Shown one piece after another: positions 25,735 to 32,515 of a stretch of DNA of 44,778 nucleotides. Source of the DNA: Affinirhizobium lemnae (GTDB lineage: Bacteria > Pseudomonadota > Alphaproteobacteria > Rhizobiales > Rhizobiaceae); contig NZ_JALJQZ010000032.1 in NCBI RefSeq assembly GCF_022968395.1, positions 1 through 44,778 of the forward strand. Reading direction: 5' to 3'. The notes under the pieces are model-generated. The model was not told where the DNA came from. It saw only the letters and a program-made list of their open reading frames with translations, and ran no database searches. How positions within the stretch are numbered: position 1 is the first letter of the stretch; each line of letters begins with the position of its first letter. The translations under genes and the position numbers were made by a program.

Positions 25735-26378
25735 TGCCTTCATTCGCTGCCCTCCCACGACGCTTGCACGGTCCAAGCGTCCGGGCCCTTTACTTCCTGG
25801 GCCTGTTGCCTGCGGCGTGGTATCTTTACCAGGCAATGACCGGTGGTCTTGGTTTCAACCCCGTCAAGGGATTGGAGCACCTATTGGGCATCTGGGCGCT
25901 GCGTTTTTTAATCGTTGCGCTTTTCGTTACCCCCTTGCGCGACCTTACCGGCATAAACTGGCTCCGCTACCGGCGGGCGCTTGGTCTCCTCGGCTTCTAT
26001 TATGTGCTGTTCCACTTCACCGTCTATGTCGTGCTGGATCTTCGGCTCGATATTCATGCCGTTTGGGCTGACATCGTGCGAAGGCCCTACATCACAATCG
26101 GCATGGCGTGCCTGATCTTGCTGCTGCCTTTAGCCGCCACTTCGAATGGATGGTCGATTCGCAGATTAGGCCCCCGATGGAATACACTGCACAAGCTCAG
26201 CTACCTCATCCTGGCAGGAGCAGTTCTGCATTTCGTGCTGGCTCGAAAAAGTCTGACACTTGAACCGGCCGTATATATTGCCATCGCGGCAGTCTTGCTG
26301 AGCTACCGGATTGTCCGCAAACCTGTTCTGAGATGGAAGCGGCCTAAGCGTCAAAATCAACCGGTCCGACAAACTTGA
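25734..26378 (+). CDS. msrQ: Heme-binding membrane subunit MsrQ
   Basis: The membrane partner of MsrP (YedZ type): a b-type cytochrome of 214 residues with about six membrane helices that passes electrons from the quinone or flavin pool to the periplasmic reductase. Signatures are GFNPVKGLEHLLGIWALRFL, LRDLTGINWLRYRRALGLLGFYYVLFHFTVY, and RRLGPRWNTLHKLSYLILAGAVLHF, with the conserved haem-ligand histidines. The C-terminus is a basic tail (RWKRPKRQNQPVRQT). The start overlaps the msrP stop by one base. Confidence 0.95.
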   Translation: MPSFAALPRRLHGPSVRALYFLGLLPAAWYLYQAMTGGLGFNPVKGLEHLLGIWALRFLIVALFVTPLRDLTGINWLRYRRALGLLGFYYVLFHFTVYVVLDLRLDIHAVWADIVRRPYITIGMACLILLLPLAATSNGWSIRRLGPRWNTLHKLSYLILAGAVLHFVLARKSLTLEPAVYIAIAAVLLSYRIVRKPVLRWKRPKRQNQPVRQT

Positions 26379-26830
26379 ACAGCCGAGCGGATGTAAACTT
26401 TGAAGATGAATTGGCGCGACATGCGATTGCACATCAAACTGCAAAACCGCAGCCAAGCCCATTCCTGTGGCGTCCCGGGAAGCAAATTGTTGAATTAGCA
26501 GGCGACAATATGCCTTCGCTCCTGGAGCATGGCATATCAGTGCCGACGGATTTGATCGGTATCCTTACCAGAGTGAGCGTGCAGAAACGGAACATCAGCT
26601 AGTCTCAGGACTAAAATACGTTCAGATCTATCAAAAAAACTTAATCAAACTGTCAGAGATTTTATAGAAGGCGTGTGAAAGTTAAAATTTTATATGATAG
26701 ATCGCCGCCAACGTTGAGGTGAAAGGCTGTTTCAGCACTTTTGGTGGCCTTTAACCTGATGTTGAATGTGTTCCTTAGCGAATACGATAAGTATAAAGTT
26801 GAAATATTGAAATAATGAGGAGAGGGTGCA
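26379..26830. other. AT-rich intergenic region, no clear gene
   Basis: About 450 bases after msrQ without convincing coding sequence. A frame at 26375-26602 uses a TTG start with no ribosome site and no recognisable protein. The stretch becomes strongly AT-rich toward 26800 and ends in GAGGAGAGGG, the ribosome site of the next small ORF. Promoter elements are expected here but I could not define them. Confidence 0.45.
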
Positions 26831-27034
26831 ATGGCGTCAGGCTCATATGAAAGATTTTATTTTGAAAATGAATACAAAAAAACCAGTGAACATTTAGAAT
26901 ATTACTGCGCCGGTCCTCGGAAAATACATCCTGAACAATACATGGAACTTCGTTCTCCCTCTATGTTTCATACCCTCTGGATCCCCATGTGTTACAGGGT
27001 CGATGTGCCCGCGCCGAATAAGAAGGCTGCGTAG
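26831..27034 (+). CDS. Small orphan ORF, hypothetical protein
   Basis: I do not recognise this 67-residue product. It begins MASGSYERFYFENEYKKTSE, is rich in Tyr, Glu and Lys, and has two Cys (YYCAGPRK and MCYRVD). It has no signal peptide or membrane segment. GGAGAGGG ends 6 bases before the ATG, an excellent ribosome site, which is the main support for a real gene. The AT-rich composition differs from the flanking genes. A GC-rich hairpin follows 20 bases after the stop. Confidence 0.45.
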   Translation: MASGSYERFYFENEYKKTSEHLEYYCAGPRKIHPEQYMELRSPSMFHTLWIPMCYRVDVPAPNKKAA

Positions 27035-27054
27035 TTTCATCTCTATCGTCGATC

Positions 27055-27076
27055 GGGGGGTCTGTATGGACCCCCC
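27055..27076. terminator. G-run hairpin after the small ORF
   Basis: GGGGGGTC (27055-27062) pairs perfectly with GACCCCCC (27069-27076) around the loop TGTATG. No U tract follows. It may end the small ORF's transcript, or be a structure in the leader of the cytochrome gene that starts 33 bases later. Confidence 0.45.
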
Positions 27077-27108
27077 AGTCCGTCGCCTTGCGCGCTACTT
27101 GGCGAAGC

Positions 27109-27507
27109 ATGCGCCATTTATCATGCTTCCTCCTATGCCTCATGCGTTTTTCTGCCCCCTTTGCGATGTTGGCGATTGCAGGGCAGACGCTTGCCGCCGA
27201 TTTGCGCCGCGGCGAGCAGATCTTTAAACAGTGCGCAAGCTGTCATACGCTTCAGACGAACAGCAATGGCTTCGGGCCAACCTTGAACGGTGTCATTGGC
27301 AGAAATGCCGGCACAGTCCCGAACTTCCGATATTCTCCCGCAATGACGGAAGCGGGCGAGAAGGGTCTTGTCTGGGACGAGGCTGCGCTTTCAGAGTTCC
27401 TGCGAAGCCCGAAGAGCAAGGTGCCGGGCACCAGCATGCGCTTTTGGGGGTTCTGGTTTCAGTCGGAAATTGATGATGTCGTGGCTTACATCAAGGCAAA
27501 CCAGTGA
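27109..27507 (+). CDS. Class I c-type cytochrome
   Basis: A 132-residue periplasmic cytochrome c. The N-terminus MRHLSCFLLCLMRFSAPFAMLAIAGQTLAA is a signal peptide. The haem motif CASCH gives Cys42, Cys45 and the axial His46. The axial Met is probably Met110 in VPGTSMRFWGF. It resembles mitochondrial-type cytochrome c/c2 in layout (GPTLNGVIGR, FRYSPAMTEA, WDEAALSEFLRSPKSKVPGTSM, DVVAYIKAN). The oxidase or reductase partner is not nearby. The start is uncertain: a TTG at 27088 and a later Met at 27139 are alternatives; I chose 27109 for the signal peptide. Confidence 0.88.
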   Translation: MRHLSCFLLCLMRFSAPFAMLAIAGQTLAADLRRGEQIFKQCASCHTLQTNSNGFGPTLNGVIGRNAGTVPNFRYSPAMTEAGEKGLVWDEAALSEFLRSPKSKVPGTSMRFWGFWFQSEIDDVVAYIKANQ

Positions 27508-27731
27508 CGGTTTCGGGGTCTTTTTGTGCGTGGCCGCCTAAAGGCAGGTTTTCCACAGGCAGCGTCTCCCTGGTTAAGGATGTGTTTATAGATTCGTGAA
27601 AAATGGAGGGTGTATTGGCAAGGTCTGCTGAGTGAGGCTGGGGCAAAGGGAGGCCGCTCTCACAGACCGAGGATGTCCCGATGATCGCCCGCGCATCGGC
27701 CATACGTGGGCTGTGTATGGAGTTTACGAAC

Positions 27732-28370
27732 ATGATCAAGAAGCCGCTTGCCCTGGCCGTCGTTGCCAGCCTTACTGCTCAGCTCGCCACGACCGCTTCC
27801 GCAGCAGACCTCACTTCATCCTATCAGGAACCGCCTGCTTATAACGAGCCTGCTGCGCGCAGCGGCAACTGGGATGGCGCCTATGTTGGTGCGCATGGCG
27901 GTTTTGTTTCGCGCCGTTTGAACCCCTTCAAGGGCGGCAAGGGCGTTGCTGCTGGCGTTCAGGGTGGTTATCAGGCTGATGTCGGCGGCGTCGTTGTCGG
28001 CGGCGAAGGCGAATTGTCCTACCTCGGCGATGCTGACGTGAAGGTCAATGGTGGCAAGCTGGAAGAGCGCCATCGTCTGGGCCTGAAGGCGAAGGCAGGC
28101 GTTCCGCTCGATCAGACGCTTCTGTACGGTACGGCCGGTATGGCCATGACCAACTTCCGCGATAACGGCGGCGTCTCGGGCCCTGATGGCTGGAAGGCTG
28201 GCTACATCGTTGGCGCTGGGATCGAGCAGAAGTTCAACGACAAGATCTCGGCCAAGGTAGAATACAATTACACCGGAACGCCGAATGTTCGCAGCTTTGC
28301 TGGTGGTGTTGCCTCCGAGCAGGATGTGCATGATCACACTGTCAAGGCTGGCGTGAACTACAAGTTCTAA
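27732..28370 (+). CDS. Outer membrane beta-barrel protein, Omp25/RopB-like
   Basis: A 212-residue outer-membrane protein. It has a signal peptide (MIKKPLALAVVASLTAQLATTASA) and then the typical AADLTSSYQEPP linker. The mature part is an eight-stranded barrel type, with alternating strands such as WDGAYVGAHGGFV, GVQGGYQADVGGVVVGGEGELSYL, and a C-terminal VKAGVNYKF ending in Phe. This matches the Omp25/RopB/Omp31 group of Rhizobiales surface proteins. I chose the ATG at 27732; GGAG lies 10 bases upstream. The barrel ends at a clear terminator. Confidence 0.85.
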   Translation: MIKKPLALAVVASLTAQLATTASAADLTSSYQEPPAYNEPAARSGNWDGAYVGAHGGFVSRRLNPFKGGKGVAAGVQGGYQADVGGVVVGGEGELSYLGDADVKVNGGKLEERHRLGLKAKAGVPLDQTLLYGTAGMAMTNFRDNGGVSGPDGWKAGYIVGAGIEQKFNDKISAKVEYNYTGTPNVRSFAGGVASEQDVHDHTVKAGVNYKF

Positions 28371-28393
28371 GTCGCCCGACTGTCAGGAATTCC

Positions 28394-28430
28394 AATGGCT
28401 CTCTCGCAATTCGGGAGGGCCATTTTGTTT
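28394..28430 (+). terminator. Rho-independent terminator of the OMP gene
   Basis: AATGGCTCTCTC (28394-28405) pairs with GGGAGGGCCATT (28413-28424), including two G-U pairs, then TTGTTT. Confidence 0.8.
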
Positions 28431-28643
28431 GAACTGCCCATGCAGCTCAATTTAGCGGTATTTCGCCTTGCCAATGCCATGTTTGGCGGGGCACTCGAAA
28501 TGGGATACGGGCCGGGCCTGTCTGATTCGAGCGCACGTGCAGCTCATCGGATTTCAAAGCGGCACAATTCGGCCCGGCAATGAATGTGAAGACTGAAGGG
28601 CTTCGAGAGAAGCCGATGAAATTGAAGTGACAAGGAGAGAGCG

Positions 28644-29621
28644 ATGATCGACGCCAGAGGCGGCATTTCCGGTTTGCAGCCGCACATCACAGTTATCGGC
28701 GTCGGCGGTGGCGGCGGTAACGCGATCAACAACATGATTGCGGAAGAGCTGGCAGGCGTAGAATTCATCGCCGCCAACACGGATGCGCAGGTGCTGGCCA
28801 CGTCCAAGGCGCAGCGCCGTATTCAGCTCGGTGCCCATGTGACCGAGGGTTTGGGCGCCGGCTCGCTGCCGGATGTCGGTCGTGCCGCTGCGGAGGAATC
28901 CATCGATGAGATCATGGATCATCTCTCTGGCTCCCATATGTGCTTTGTAACGGCAGGCATGGGCGGAGGAACCGGCACGGGTGCAGCTCCGGTCATCGCG
29001 CGGGCTGCCCGCTCTGCCGGTATCCTCACGGTCGGTGTCGTCACGAAGCCTTTCACCTTCGAAGGCAATCGCCGCATGAAGACGGCTGAAGCCGGGATCG
29101 AGGAACTGCGCCAGGCCGCTGACACGGTCATCGTGATCCCGAACCAGAACCTCTTCCGCATTGCAGACGCCAAGACCACCTTTGCCGATGCCTTCATGAC
29201 TGCGGACCGCGTTCTCTTCGCAGGCGTTGGCTGCATTACGGATCTCATCGTCAAGGAAGGTCTGATCAACCTCGATTTCGCCGATGTGAAATCCGTCATG
29301 CGGGGCATGGGCCGCGCCATGATGGGTACGGGTGAGGCGGAAGGCCAGGGCCGCGCCATGCGCGCTGCGGAAGCCGCCATCGCAAACCCGCTGCTGGACG
29401 ATATCTCAGTGCGCGGCGCGCGCGGCGTTCTCATCTCCATTTCCGGCGGCATGGATATGACGCTGTTCGAAGTGGATGAGGCCGCCAGCCGTATCCGCGA
29501 TGAAGTGCAGGATGAGGCTGATATCGTGGTTGGCGCGATTTTCGACCGCAATCTTGATGGTCGTTTCCGCGTTTCCGTCGTGGCAACGGGTCTGGAAGGC
29601 CAGCCGCTCGCGGCTGAGTGA
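28644..29621 (+). CDS. FtsZ paralogue lacking the C-terminal tail
   Basis: A 325-residue tubulin-like GTPase. It has the nucleotide segments [15 protein letters not shown] and [15 protein letters not shown], the Gly-rich tubulin signature, plus the T7-loop region [24 protein letters not shown], so nucleotide binding and polymer contacts look intact. It stops soon after [10 protein letters not shown], so the long linker and the conserved C-terminal peptide that binds FtsA and other partners are absent. Rhizobiaceae are known to carry such tailless FtsZ homologues beside the main ftsZ of the dcw cluster. It is not in a dcw cluster. AAGGAGAGAGCG precedes the ATG. Confidence 0.93.
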   Translation: MIDARGGISGLQPHITVIGVGGGGGNAINNMIAEELAGVEFIAANTDAQVLATSKAQRRIQLGAHVTEGLGAGSLPDVGRAAAEESIDEIMDHLSGSHMCFVTAGMGGGTGTGAAPVIARAARSAGILTVGVVTKPFTFEGNRRMKTAEAGIEELRQAADTVIVIPNQNLFRIADAKTTFADAFMTADRVLFAGVGCITDLIVKEGLINLDFADVKSVMRGMGRAMMGTGEAEGQGRAMRAAEAAIANPLLDDISVRGARGVLISISGGMDMTLFEVDEAASRIRDEVQDEADIVVGAIFDRNLDGRFRVSVVATGLEGQPLAAE

Positions 29622-29651
29622 TCGGCCTGAACCATTTGCCGGAAGTGACAG

Positions 29652-29684
29652 GCGGCGGGGCTGGAAACGGCTCCGCCGCTTTCT
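29652..29684 (+). terminator. Terminator after the FtsZ paralogue
   Basis: GCGGCGG (29652-29658) pairs with CCGCCGC (29673-29679), with further inner pairs around a GAAA-containing loop, followed by TTTCT. Confidence 0.75.
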
Positions 29685-29763
29685 CATGACCAGTGACATG
29701 CGCTCTATGCAAACTCCCTCATGAACCTTATCCATTTCTCATCAAGTGGGTTGGGAGGAAGCC

Positions 29764-30576
29764 ATGAGTCGCATTGAGGGAAAAATCGCGGTTATAACCG
29801 GTGGCACGCAAGGGCTGGGTGCCGCCATTGCCGAGCGCTTTGCCGCGGCAGGCGCAGGCGGCATTGTCATTGTCGGGCGCGATGCGGAAAAGGGCCGGGG
29901 AGTGGCAGACCGTATTACCGGTGCGACAGGAGTTGCGGTCGAGGTTGTTGCTGCCGATCTTGCCGATATCGACGCCGTCCGTACCGTTATTCCAGCAGCC
30001 GACAAACGCTTCGGCAAGGTTGATGTTCTCGTCAATGCGGCGGGGCTGACCGATCGTGGCAATATTCTCAACACGACGCCGGAACTGTTCGACCGCATGT
30101 TTGCGATCAATACCCGTGCGCCGTTCTTCCTGCTGCAGGATGCGGCCAGGCTGATGATCCGCGATGGTATCGAGGGCAGGGTGGTGAATATCGGCTCCAT
30201 GTCCAGCCTCGCCGGTCAGCCCTTTCTTGCCCCCTATTCCGCCTCCAAGGGCGCACTGGCCACGTTGACCCGCAACGCGGCTTACGCGCTCATGCGTCAC
30301 CGTATCCATGTCAACCAGTTGGATATTGGCTGGATGAACTCGGATCACGAGCGCAAGCTGATCCTCTCTGAAACCGGCGATCCGGATTTCATCGATCGTG
30401 CCGCCGCGACCAAACCCTTTGGCCGCATTCTCGACCCGAAGGAGGTGGCTCGCACGGTTCTCTGGATGGCATCCGAGGAAAGCGGCATGATGACGGGCGC
30501 TGTTGTCCCCTTCGATCAGTCCGTCTATGGCGGTTATGATGATGCACCGGTGCCGAAGGAGAAGTTGCAGGGGTAG
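29764..30576 (+). CDS. Short-chain dehydrogenase/reductase (SDR)
   Basis: A 270-residue NAD(P)-dependent oxidoreductase of the classical SDR type. The cofactor motif is TGGTQGLGAAIAERFAAAG, VNAAG (NAAGLTD) follows, the catalytic Ser is in VNIGSMSSLAG, and Tyr-x-x-x-Lys is in YSASKGALATL. Substrate specificity, perhaps a sugar or polyol, cannot be read from sequence. I chose the ATG at 29764, preceded by GGGAGGAAGCC; the frame extends upstream to 29746 without need. It is a single gene facing a non-coding structured region. Confidence 0.9.
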   Translation: MSRIEGKIAVITGGTQGLGAAIAERFAAAGAGGIVIVGRDAEKGRGVADRITGATGVAVEVVAADLADIDAVRTVIPAADKRFGKVDVLVNAAGLTDRGNILNTTPELFDRMFAINTRAPFFLLQDAARLMIRDGIEGRVVNIGSMSSLAGQPFLAPYSASKGALATLTRNAAYALMRHRIHVNQLDIGWMNSDHERKLILSETGDPDFIDRAAATKPFGRILDPKEVARTVLWMASEESGMMTGAVVPFDQSVYGGYDDAPVPKEKLQG

Positions 30577-30689
30577 CGGGCGGAGCTGGCGCGACACCCA
30601 AGTATCTGCGCATCCACGGAAAATAATCACCACTTCTCGCAATGGATGTAACAACCAGAGTGGCATAGTGTGCTCGCGGGATCGGCTTG

Positions 30690-30895
30690 AACGGGTCGAT
30701 TCTGGGGCCTCGAAAACCCCTCACACATCGGCTGGCATCCGCGATACGAGATGCCCCCTCGGCCATTCTTGAGTGGCTGAGTGCTTGTGATTGCCCTATA
30801 AGGCTCTCCCACCCTCTATGGCTGGGGAGGCCCCGACGTATGTCCAAGGTGCTTGCACCTAAAGGTCGGGGCGGTCGTATGTGTGCGATTTTTCG
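30690..30895. ncRNA. Candidate structured non-coding RNA region
   Basis: About 200 bases with no plausible gene but several stems. GGCATC/GATGCC lies at 30734-30755. GCCATT/AGTGGC closes a CTTG loop at 30762-30777. CTCCC/GGGAG lies at 30806-30829. CCCCGAC (30831-30837) pairs with GTCGGGG (30865-30871) around an inner AGGTG/CACCT hairpin with a second CTTG loop (30847-30860). CUUG is a known stable RNA tetraloop. A run of five Ts lies at 30889-30893 on the plus strand. I cannot match it to a named RNA family, and the direction is unknown. GC-rich sequence gives chance hairpins, so this needs comparative support. Confidence 0.35.
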
Positions 30896-30987
30896 AACTC
30901 CCCGGCCGCCAGAGGCGCACGTTGCGCCTGCTGGTGTGCCGTTGTCCGTTCGGTTTGAACTCGCAACAGAGCAGGGCGGCTTGCCTC

Positions 30988-31290
30988 ATGCAGGACTATA
31001 ATCTCTGGGCCGATCTACTGGCCACGTTTCGCGCGTCTCCAGATGCCATCAAGGCCCTGTGGCTCCTTGTGCCACCGGTATTTGTGCTGGGCTTGCTGGG
31101 GTTGGCGATCTGCACCCTGAGACTTCGGCTCAAACTCACATCACCCACGCCACCCGCACGACAGGATCGCCAGCCGGCGCTCGTTCTCGATCACGCGGAT
31201 TTCGAAGCGCTCACGCATGGCAAGGGCCATGAGCCGCAAATGCTCGCCGTGCCACCTGCCAGATTATCCAGTTTCGGGGACCCGTCCTGA
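30988..31290 (+). CDS. Small predicted membrane protein, unknown function
   Basis: I do not recognise the family. From the ATG at 30988 the product is 100 residues, MQDYNLWADLLATFRASPDAIKALWLL, with one strong membrane helix (about residues 22-46, LLVPPVFVLGLLGLAICTL) followed by a basic segment (RLRLKLT) and a Pro- and charge-rich tail. This suggests a single-pass inner-membrane protein with a cytoplasmic tail. A longer frame begins at 30853, but its first part is arginine-rich and overlaps the structured region, so I discount it. The ribosome site is poor (GCAGGGCGGC). Confidence 0.55.
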   Translation: MQDYNLWADLLATFRASPDAIKALWLLVPPVFVLGLLGLAICTLRLRLKLTSPTPPARQDRQPALVLDHADFEALTHGKGHEPQMLAVPPARLSSFGDPS

Positions 31291-31363
31291 TCATGCTGAG
31301 GCGGGCGACTTTGCAATCAATACAATGAAGCCGCAAGCGCCACCGCCGTGCTGTCAGAATGGG

Positions 31364-31398
31364 CAATGCCGACCACTCGATAAGGGTGGTCGGCATTG
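31364..31398. terminator. Long perfect hairpin at a gene boundary
   Basis: CAATGCCGACCAC (31364-31376) pairs perfectly with GTGGTCGGCATTG (31386-31398) across a 9-base loop. It lies between the convergent small membrane protein gene and the DUF4062 gene. No long T run follows on either strand, so it may be a bidirectional transcription barrier rather than a classic terminator. Confidence 0.6.
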
Positions 31399-31447
31399 AA
31401 ACGGTTGCTGATCTGTAACTGATCCTGCTTCAATTCTCGCGCTCGGC

Positions 31448-31464
31448 AGATGTAATTTACATCT
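31448..31464. repeat. Palindrome next to the DUF4062 gene end
   Basis: AGATGTAA and TTACATCT flank a single T, a near-perfect 17-base palindrome 8 bases beyond the DUF4062 stop codon. It could be a protein-binding site; no function is assigned. Confidence 0.4.
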
Positions 31465-31471
31465 AGCCGCA

Positions 31472-32434
31472 TTACCTGCGGAGCGCCGTCCGCTCGAGAT
31501 ACTCTCTCTCCCCATTTTCGCTAAGGACATAGGAGATGTAGCCATTTTCCGTGTTCTTTGTAAGAATTCCTAATATCTCGAATTGTGTGATTATATCTCG
31601 CGTTATCTCGTAATCCAGATCTACGGATAACGCAGACGCCGATTTTGCGATGTGATGCCTTAGATCATCATGGCTATTAGGAACACTAGCGGTGCGATAA
31701 CGGAAGCCTACTACTCGAAGAATTTCCCCCAATGATAGATCTATTTTCCGCGATACCGGTGAGTAAGAATTATTAAATTTCGCCCTAAATGGAATAGTCA
31801 ACGTACCTTCTAGATCTAATAGTCCTTCTTTTGCAATTTTTGGATTCGAGGGTGCTTCCCGTTTCTTTAATCCTTCGTTTTCTATTCTTAAGTTGTTGAG
31901 AGTTTCCAACAGATCCGCGGACGCCGCCCTATCCCCCCTTATCCAACCTGGCTGGGGATATCGCTTTATTGCGTGTGTCAGAGTAAGTACAATGTCTGCG
32001 GCAAGCTGATCGGCGTTCGACCACTGTTTAACTAGCCTACCTGAGCCAAGAATTTTTTTACGAAATTCTTCAAGTTTCGGACGGTGGTCTGGCTCTTTGT
32101 CGATCTTGTCTAGCGTCAGCTTTGACAAATCTTTCCTAAGAAAACTCAATATTGGTTTAGATTGTTTTAAGGCGTAATCGTATTCTTTTTCAGTATATGA
32201 TACTCCGTCAGCATCAATTGATCCGTAGCGCCCCGCCAATATCAATATATAGTAATCAGATTCATCAATGACAGTCTTAATAAACTCGAACGTTTCCTCA
32301 TCCGAGGCAGGAAAATACTCCATCCCGGAAGGGATACAATCCATACCTAGCATGGCTTGCATTACCTTTCGTCGTTCTTCCTCCAAATCGGTAAAAGTCG
32401 AACTTAAGAATATTTGGTATCTCTTCTTCTCCAT
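31472..32434 (-). CDS. DUF4062 domain protein, candidate conflict/defence protein
   Basis: A 320-residue protein. The N-terminal DUF4062 domain (about 1-100) begins YQIFLSSTFTDLEEERRKVMQAML and contains PSGMEYFPASDEETFEFIKTVID, YYILILAGRYGS and SYTEKEYDYAL, all typical of the family. A middle helical part (about 100-200) ends in a short coiled coil (LLETLNNLRIENEGLKKRE). The C-terminus (about 265-320) looks like a winged helix (ITQFEILGILTKNTENGY). DUF4062 is TIR-like and often heads NTPase or repeat proteins linked to conflict systems; this copy has no such partner. AGGAG precedes the ATG. The gene is clearly AT-rich against GC-rich neighbours, suggesting horizontal gain. It sits just downstream of nrdJ's hairpin terminator. 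Confidence 0.85.
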   Translation of the reverse strand: MEKKRYQIFLSSTFTDLEEERRKVMQAMLGMDCIPSGMEYFPASDEETFEFIKTVIDESDYYILILAGRYGSIDADGVSYTEKEYDYALKQSKPILSFLRKDLSKLTLDKIDKEPDHRPKLEEFRKKILGSGRLVKQWSNADQLAADIVLTLTHAIKRYPQPGWIRGDRAASADLLETLNNLRIENEGLKKREAPSNPKIAKEGLLDLEGTLTIPFRAKFNNSYSPVSRKIDLSLGEILRVVGFRYRTASVPNSHDDLRHHIAKSASALSVDLDYEITRDIITQFEILGILTKNTENGYISYVLSENGEREYLERTALRR

Positions 32435-32444
32435 TTAAGCTCCT

Positions 32445-32478
32445 AGAAGAATCCCGCAGGGGATTTTTACCTGCGGGA
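32445..32478 (-). terminator. Terminator of nrdJ
   Basis: TCCCGCAGG (32452-32460) and CCTGCGGGA (32470-32478) form a perfect 9-bp stem with a 9-base loop. On the minus strand TTCTTCT follows. It separates nrdJ from the DUF4062 gene. Confidence 0.8.
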
Positions 32479-32515
32479 CAAGATATATGGAATTTATTGG
32501 TTTAGACTCCGGTGG

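Noticed and set aside
24706..25836. A 376-residue minus-strand frame over msrP
   Set aside because: It opposes msrP with its Tat motif and catalytic cysteine and shows no family features.
26375..26602. A small frame after msrQ
   Set aside because: It begins with TTG, has no ribosome site and overlaps the msrQ stop; no conserved features.
30853..30987. A 45-residue N-terminal extension of the small membrane protein
   Set aside because: It is arginine- and cysteine-rich, overlaps the hairpin region, and the internal Met gives a cleaner membrane protein.
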